Positions 5,813-8,989 of a DNA stretch of 8,989 bases are shown here, in pieces; the first letter of the stretch is position 1, and every line of letters begins with the position of its first letter. Where the stretch lies: the NCBI GenBank assembly GCA_045118955.1, contig JBGVKB010000098.1:1-8989 (forward strand). Reading direction: 5' to 3'. This stretch comes from SFJ001 sp045118955 (lineage in GTDB: Bacteria > Bacillota > Clostridia > Oscillospirales > Ruminococcaceae). Below the pieces are notes generated by a model. That model was not told the origin of the DNA. It did no database searches and worked only from the letters and a program-made list of their open reading frames with translations. A program made the translations under genes and the position numbers.

Positions 5813-6562
5813 TCAAAATTTCTTGCGAAGGATCGAAAAATCAAAGAAATCGGTGTAGTAGCTCAGCGAGCGCAGAACGGGCTGACACAGCCGGGTGCTG
5901 CTCACCTCATCCAGTAAAAGCAATACCTGAGACGGCTCCAGCTCCAGCATCTGGCGGGGCAGCGGGGTGCCGTACACCGCCTTGACGTGGGCCACGGTGC
6001 TGACGGTATATATGCCACACTCCTCCAGAATATCGAAGATCGGGCGGGAGAAGTCGGTCGCGTCCAGATCCGGCCCGCGCAGCAGCTCCAGCGGAACGTA
6101 GTCCACCGAAGCGATGACCGGGCGGCCATCCGCCTTGACCCGCTTGCGGATCATCAGCACAGGGGCAGAGGGTTCCAGCTTTAGATCAGCGGCCAGTACA
6201 GGCGAAGCGGCCAGCTGCCGCACCTGAACCATATCGGTGCTGGGGGTACAGCCCATCGAGCGGATCATGGCGTAGTATTCGAACTTCTGATCCAGACGGT
6301 GCTCCAGCTCCACAACGCTCCGATTGATGACGGTGCCCACGCCCCGCACGCGCTCGATCAGGCCCTCACGCTCCAGCTCGCTGAGAGCGTCCCGGATGAC
6401 GGTGCGGCTGACCTGAAAGCCGGCGGCCAGCTCCACCTCTGCGGGCAAACGGGCCGCGTTCGCGTAACAGCCGGTGCGAAGCTCGATGAGCAGACGCTCC
6501 ACGATCTGAGATGAGATGAGAGAGCCGCCCAGTTGGGTGGTTTCACGGTTTGTTTCCGCCAT
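5813..6562 (-). CDS. GntR-family (HutC/UTRA-type) transcriptional regulator
   Basis: DNA-binding regulator of 249 residues. Residues 15-80 form a GntR winged helix-turn-helix: RLPAEVELAAGFQVSRTVIR, then DALSELEREGLIERVRGVGT. Residues 95-245 match the UTRA effector-binding fold of the HutC subfamily, with VLMIRKRVKADGRPVIASVD in the middle and a beta-rich end. The ligand cannot be told from the sequence. The ATG at 6562 follows AAAGGAG (6574-6568) by five bases; the in-frame extension to 6610 would overlap the -10 box and is rejected. It is the first gene of an apparent operon with pyrB and pyrI, so it may be autoregulated and control pyrimidine synthesis. That is unusual, because Firmicutes pyr genes are more often governed by PyrR attenuation. 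Confidence 0.9.
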   Translation of the reverse strand: MAETNRETTQLGGSLISSQIVERLLIELRTGCYANAARLPAEVELAAGFQVSRTVIRDALSELEREGLIERVRGVGTVINRSVVELEHRLDQKFEYYAMIRSMGCTPSTDMVQVRQLAASPVLAADLKLEPSAPVLMIRKRVKADGRPVIASVDYVPLELLRGPDLDATDFSRPIFDILEECGIYTVSTVAHVKAVYGTPLPRQMLELEPSQVLLLLDEVSSTRLCQPVLRSLSYYTDFFDFSILRKKF

Positions 6563-6567
6563 GAAGT

Positions 6568-6574
6568 CTCCTTT
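6568..6574 (-). promoter_or_regulatory. Ribosome binding site of the GntR-type regulator
   Basis: AAAGGAG on the minus strand lies five bases before the ATG at 6562 and decides against the longer reading frame. Confidence 0.75.
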
Positions 6575-6609
6575 CCGACGGCAGATGCCAAAGGTTTTTG
6601 TTCGGCTCA

Positions 6610-6638
6610 ATTATAGCACATAATTTGCTTAAGTCCAA
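6610..6638 (-). promoter_or_regulatory. Promoter of the gntR-type/pyrB/pyrI operon (extended -10)
   Basis: On the minus strand a perfect TATAAT (6615-6610) is preceded by TGC, forming an extended -10. TTGGAC (6638-6633) lies 17 nt upstream as a -35. The start would be near 6603, giving a leader of about 40 nt. Confidence 0.75.
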
Positions 6639-6645
6639 CCGGTTG
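6636..6645. promoter_or_regulatory. Perfect 10-bp palindrome overlapping the -35 box (candidate operator)
   Basis: CAACCGGTTG is a perfect inverted repeat that overlaps the upstream edge of the minus-strand -35 at 6633-6638. GntR-family dimers bind short palindromes, so this is a candidate autoregulatory operator. It does not match the GT-N-TA-N-AC core reported for many HutC-type sites, and a 10-bp palindrome can occur by chance. Confidence 0.35.
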
Positions 6646-6670
6646 CAGGCGGTTTTGCCAGCGCTTTTTG

Positions 6671-6704
6671 TGGTACGATAGAAGGGGCGCAAAAATTTGT
6701 GCCC
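6671..6704 (+). promoter_or_regulatory. Putative extended -10 promoter and inverted repeat before the sigma gene
   Basis: TGGTACGAT at 6671-6679 reads as an extended -10 (TGN followed by TACGAT), with no good -35 at 17 nt. An inverted repeat, GGGCGCAAA (6685-6693) and TTTGTGCCC (6696-6704), has one mismatch and covers the expected start site; it could be an operator or a 5' hairpin. A second small hairpin (GCCCG/CGGGC, 6763-6774) lies just before the ribosome binding site. Confidence 0.4.
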
Positions 6705-6793
6705 GATTTTGCCGCTCAGGGTGAAAGACCGCGGCGGTGTTTGTCGTCTGTATGGGTGAGAGGCCCGTTCGGGCGAAGAAGGGAGGAACTGCC

Positions 6794-7354
6794 ATGGAGG
6801 ACAGCCGCATCGTGGAGCTGTACTGGGCGAGGGCGGAGACCGCCATCAGCGAGACGGCTCAGCGCTTTGGTCGGTACTGCCACTCCATCGCCTACAACAT
6901 CCTGCACCGCGACGAGGACGCGGAGGAATGTGTGAGCGATACATGGCTGCGGGCGTGGAATGCCATGCCCTCGGCACGGCCGGAGCGGCTGGGGCCGTTT
7001 CTGGGGCGCATCACCCGCAATCTGGCGCTGGACCGCTATAAGCGGGATCACGCCGAAAAGAGAGGCGGAAGTCAGATGGATCTGGCACTGAGTGAGCTGG
7101 AGGGCTGCATCCCGGCGACGGATACGGTGGAGCTTGCCATGGATGAGGCGGCGCTCACCGGGTACATAAACGACTTTTTATACGGTCAATCGGAGGAAAA
7201 ACGGCGGGTGTTCCTGATGCGGTACTGGTATGTGCTGCCCATTCGGGACATCGCGGAGCGCACCGGGCTGACCGAGGCGAAGATCACCACCATGCTGTTC
7301 CGTATGCGCGCGGCGCTGCGGGAGCATCTGGAGCGAGAGGGGGTAACGGTATGA
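6794..7354 (+). CDS. ECF-type sigma-70 family RNA polymerase sigma factor
   Basis: A small alternative sigma factor of 186 residues that would direct RNA polymerase to a dedicated promoter set. Region 2 covers about 21-83: FGRYCHSIAYNILHRDEDAE, then CVSDTWLRAWNAMP and FLGRITRNLALDRYKR. Region 4 covers about 118-180, with EKRRVFLMRYWYVLPIRDIA and a helix-turn-helix TGLTEAKITTMLFRMRAAL. No regions 1 or 3 are present, which is the ECF layout. The ATG at 6794 has GGGAGGA (6781-6787) six bases upstream; an in-frame ATG at 6737 lacks such a site. It overlaps the next gene by ATGA, so the two are translationally coupled, the usual arrangement for an ECF sigma factor and its membrane partner. The signal and target promoters cannot be read from the window. 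Confidence 0.93.
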   Translation: MEDSRIVELYWARAETAISETAQRFGRYCHSIAYNILHRDEDAEECVSDTWLRAWNAMPSARPERLGPFLGRITRNLALDRYKRDHAEKRGGSQMDLALSELEGCIPATDTVELAMDEAALTGYINDFLYGQSEEKRRVFLMRYWYVLPIRDIAERTGLTEAKITTMLFRMRAALREHLEREGVTV

Positions 7355-8778
7355 ACGAGGAGCGCAAGGGAGCGGACAAGCGCAGCGACACCCCGACCGA
7401 GCGGCTATTCCGTGCCATCGGCGGCGCGGACGCGGAGCTGGTGGAGGAGGCCATGGGCGAGGATCCCTTCGGTGCGGCAGAGCCGCCCCGGGCGACGCCC
7501 CGCAGAACCGTCTGGCGGCGCTGGGCGGCCATGGCGGCCTGTGCAGCCATCGCGGTGGGCGCGGTCTGGCGATTGGGCGACCGGATCGGCATCGGCTTTG
7601 ACGGCATGACCGAGAGCGCCGCGGAGGTCGCGGGCGAGAGCGCGTCCTCCTCTGCCGCGGCAGTGGTCGAGGATGTGGAACGCGACCCGGAACCTGCCGG
7701 AGCCGAGTCGGCCCCCGAGGCGCAGGAGCCTGCCGAGCCGATGCTGGTGGATGGTCTGCCCCAGCTCACGCTGGAGATGGAGTTCGGCGGCATGGGCTTT
7801 GAGGGCTACATGGCCTATGATGTGAGCGAGCTGGTCAACGCCAACCCGTGGACGGAGCAGGCGGAGCTGGACGCCCTGCCGGTGTACCGCAATGTGAACG
7901 CCTACAACGATTACTACCGGGTGGAGGACCTGGACTTGGAGGGCATGGAGGCCCGCCTGCGGGACGTGGCGGCCCGTCTGGGGCTGGACGCGGCGGCGCT
8001 GGAGCCGGAGTGGCAGCCCACCGATGCGGAGCTTGGGCTGATGCGCGACAAGCTGGCGCAGGCCGGCGAGGCGCTGAGCGAGTATGAGGCCATGGTGACC
8101 TCGGTGGAGGCCGAACAGGACGGGGTGCGCATTCAGGTGGACACCACCCTCACCACCAAGATCGAGTTTGATCCGGCGGTGGATCTGGGCGAGTACAATC
8201 TGGAATGGTACGCCCCGGAGGAAGAGGTGGCCGCTACCGCGGAATACCTGAAAACGCGGTTTGCCGACCTGCTGGCCATGAAACAGCCGGTGACCGACCT
8301 GACCGGGGGCGACTACAACATCTACGCCCAGCGGAATGTGGACATCGAGTTTTACGAGGGCGCGGGCGATCTGACCGAGCAGATCGTCAACTACAACATG
8401 AATCCCATCCGTCTGTGCGCGGCGGGGGACGCGGGCGAGGGTCTGTGGCTGGTCTGGCTGTACGGGCCGGATCTGAGCGGGAAGCTGGGGGATTACCCAA
8501 TCGTCACGGCAGAGGAGGCCCGGGCGCTGCTGAACGAGGGTCGCTATGTGACCAGCGTGCCCTACTCCATGCCCGGCGACGAGTATGTGCGCAAGGTGGA
8601 GCTGGTGTACCGTGCGGCGGCGGTGGATGAGTACTTCGTCCCGTACTACCGCTTCTATGTGGAGCTGCCCGAGGAACAGCGGGACTACGACCTGAAGAGC
8701 TACGGCGCGTACTATGTGCCCGCGGTGGAGCAGAAGTACATCGCGAATATGCCCCTGTGGGATGGGCACATCAACTGA
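7351..8778 (+). CDS. Single-pass membrane protein, candidate anti-sigma factor/sensor with unrecognised ectodomain
   Basis: The 475-residue product is not recognised beyond its layout. Residues 1-53 are short, charged and probably cytoplasmic, with TERLFRAIGGADAELVEEAM (16-35), a motif like the N-terminal stretch of membrane partners of clostridial ECF sigma factors. One hydrophobic segment, about 58-73, is preceded by RRTVWRR, predicting an N-in orientation. Residues 88-130 are an Ala/Glu/Ser/Pro-rich linker with low complexity. Residues 131-475 form an acidic, Tyr-rich outside domain with no lipoprotein box, catalytic motif or second membrane helix; PWTEQAELDALPVYRNVNAY (166-185) is a distinctive start. 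The ATGA overlap with the sigma gene argues for a role in controlling it. A classical zinc-type anti-sigma HxxxCxxC motif is not seen, so the anti-sigma role is inference. Confidence 0.82.
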   Translation: MNEERKGADKRSDTPTERLFRAIGGADAELVEEAMGEDPFGAAEPPRATPRRTVWRRWAAMAACAAIAVGAVWRLGDRIGIGFDGMTESAAEVAGESASSSAAAVVEDVERDPEPAGAESAPEAQEPAEPMLVDGLPQLTLEMEFGGMGFEGYMAYDVSELVNANPWTEQAELDALPVYRNVNAYNDYYRVEDLDLEGMEARLRDVAARLGLDAAALEPEWQPTDAELGLMRDKLAQAGEALSEYEAMVTSVEAEQDGVRIQVDTTLTTKIEFDPAVDLGEYNLEWYAPEEEVAATAEYLKTRFADLLAMKQPVTDLTGGDYNIYAQRNVDIEFYEGAGDLTEQIVNYNMNPIRLCAAGDAGEGLWLVWLYGPDLSGKLGDYPIVTAEEARALLNEGRYVTSVPYSMPGDEYVRKVELVYRAAAVDEYFVPYYRFYVELPEEQRDYDLKSYGAYYVPAVEQKYIANMPLWDGHIN

Positions 8779-8798
8779 AATACTGCTGAACAAAACAA

Positions 8799-8835
8799 CA
8801 AGCCGTGTGCGGGAAGGCGTCCCGCACACGGCTTG
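8799..8835. terminator. Bidirectional terminator between the membrane protein gene and gltA-type gene
   Basis: A perfect 16-bp stem (8799-8814 with 8820-8835) has an AGGCG loop. On the minus strand, it is followed by TTGTTTTG (8798-8791), a reasonable U-rich tail. On the plus strand, only CTTGCTGTTT follows, so termination there may be weaker. It lies between convergent genes. Confidence 0.8.
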
Positions 8836-8851
8836 CTTGCTGTTTAAGAGC

Positions 8852-8989
8852 TTACTTGCTCAGGATGTACCGATCAATGGCGGCAGCGGCCTGCTTGCCG
8901 GCGCCCATGGCCAGAATGACGGTGGCCGCGCCGGTCACCGCGTCGCCGCCGGCGTACACGCCCTCGCGGCTGGTCAGGCCGTCGTCGCC
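8852..8989 (-). CDS. gltA: C-terminus of glutamate synthase (NADPH) small subunit/GltA-type flavoprotein (partial)
   Basis: The last 45 codons and a TAA stop are present; the 5' part lies beyond the window. The translated tail contains TSREGVYAGGDAVTGAATVI, then LAMGAGKQAAAAIDRYILSK, which is the FAD-binding end of the GltD/GltA family (AGGD followed by TGAATVILAMGAGK). These enzymes pass electrons from NADPH to glutamate synthase, or act in related NAD(P)H:acceptor roles. Closely related family members (NfnB-type ferredoxin:NADP reductase subunits, dihydropyrimidine dehydrogenase PreT-like) share this tail, so the exact member cannot be fixed from 45 residues. Confidence 0.78.
   Translation of the reverse strand, partial: GDDGLTSREGVYAGGDAVTGAATVILAMGAGKQAAAAIDRYILSK

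Noticed and set aside
5306..5917. Plus-strand open frame across pyrB and the regulator gene
   Set aside because: It covers two confident genes on the opposite strand and crosses their junction; no domain is visible.
7405..8829. Long minus-strand open frame (474 codons) opposite the membrane protein gene
   Set aside because: It runs into the bidirectional terminator, has no ribosome binding site or recognisable domain, and its composition is that of a GC-rich shadow. The plus-strand frame is coupled to the sigma gene and has a sensible membrane topology.

Overview
The window is GC-rich, tightly packed bacterial chromosome with AT-rich islands only at promoters. Its gene content fits a Gram-positive, anaerobic Clostridia lineage, probably near Oscillospiraceae/Ruminococcaceae: a PTS-type dihydroxyacetone kinase with a single-domain DhaM, an HPr that keeps the Ser46 regulatory site, a pyrBI pair, an ECF sigma/membrane-protein pair of clostridial style, and a glutamate synthase small-subunit tail. 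The taxonomic placement is inference from family resemblance only.

Layout. (1) 158-2174, minus strand: dhaK-dhaL-dhaM, the dihydroxyacetone kinase, ending in an odd G-run/U-run terminator-like tract at 76-129. (2) 2175-2435: a divergent AT-rich control region. (3) 2436-4354, plus strand: ptsH (HPr) and ptsI (enzyme I), the general phosphocarriers. Together with dhaKLM they make a complete phosphorelay: PEP -> EI -> HPr -> DhaM -> DhaL-ADP -> dihydroxyacetone on DhaK. (4) 4376-4407: a bidirectional terminator between convergent units. (5) 4428-6562, minus strand: a GntR/UTRA regulator, then pyrB and pyrI (aspartate carbamoyltransferase catalytic and regulatory chains), spaced 12 and 5 nt apart and so almost certainly one operon. 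(6) 6563-6793: a second divergent promoter region. (7) 6794-8778, plus strand: an ECF-type sigma factor overlapping by ATGA a 475-residue single-pass membrane protein that is a candidate anti-sigma factor/sensor. (8) 8799-8835: a second bidirectional terminator. (9) 8852-8989, minus strand: the last 45 codons of a glutamate synthase (NADPH) small-subunit/GltA-type flavoprotein.

No tRNA, rRNA, CRISPR array or intact mobile element was seen. The points most worth a second look are the divergent pairing of dhaKLM with its own EI and HPr, the unusual residues around the EI phospho-histidine, the GntR/UTRA regulator that leads the pyrBI operon, and the unrecognised ectodomain of the membrane protein beside the sigma factor.
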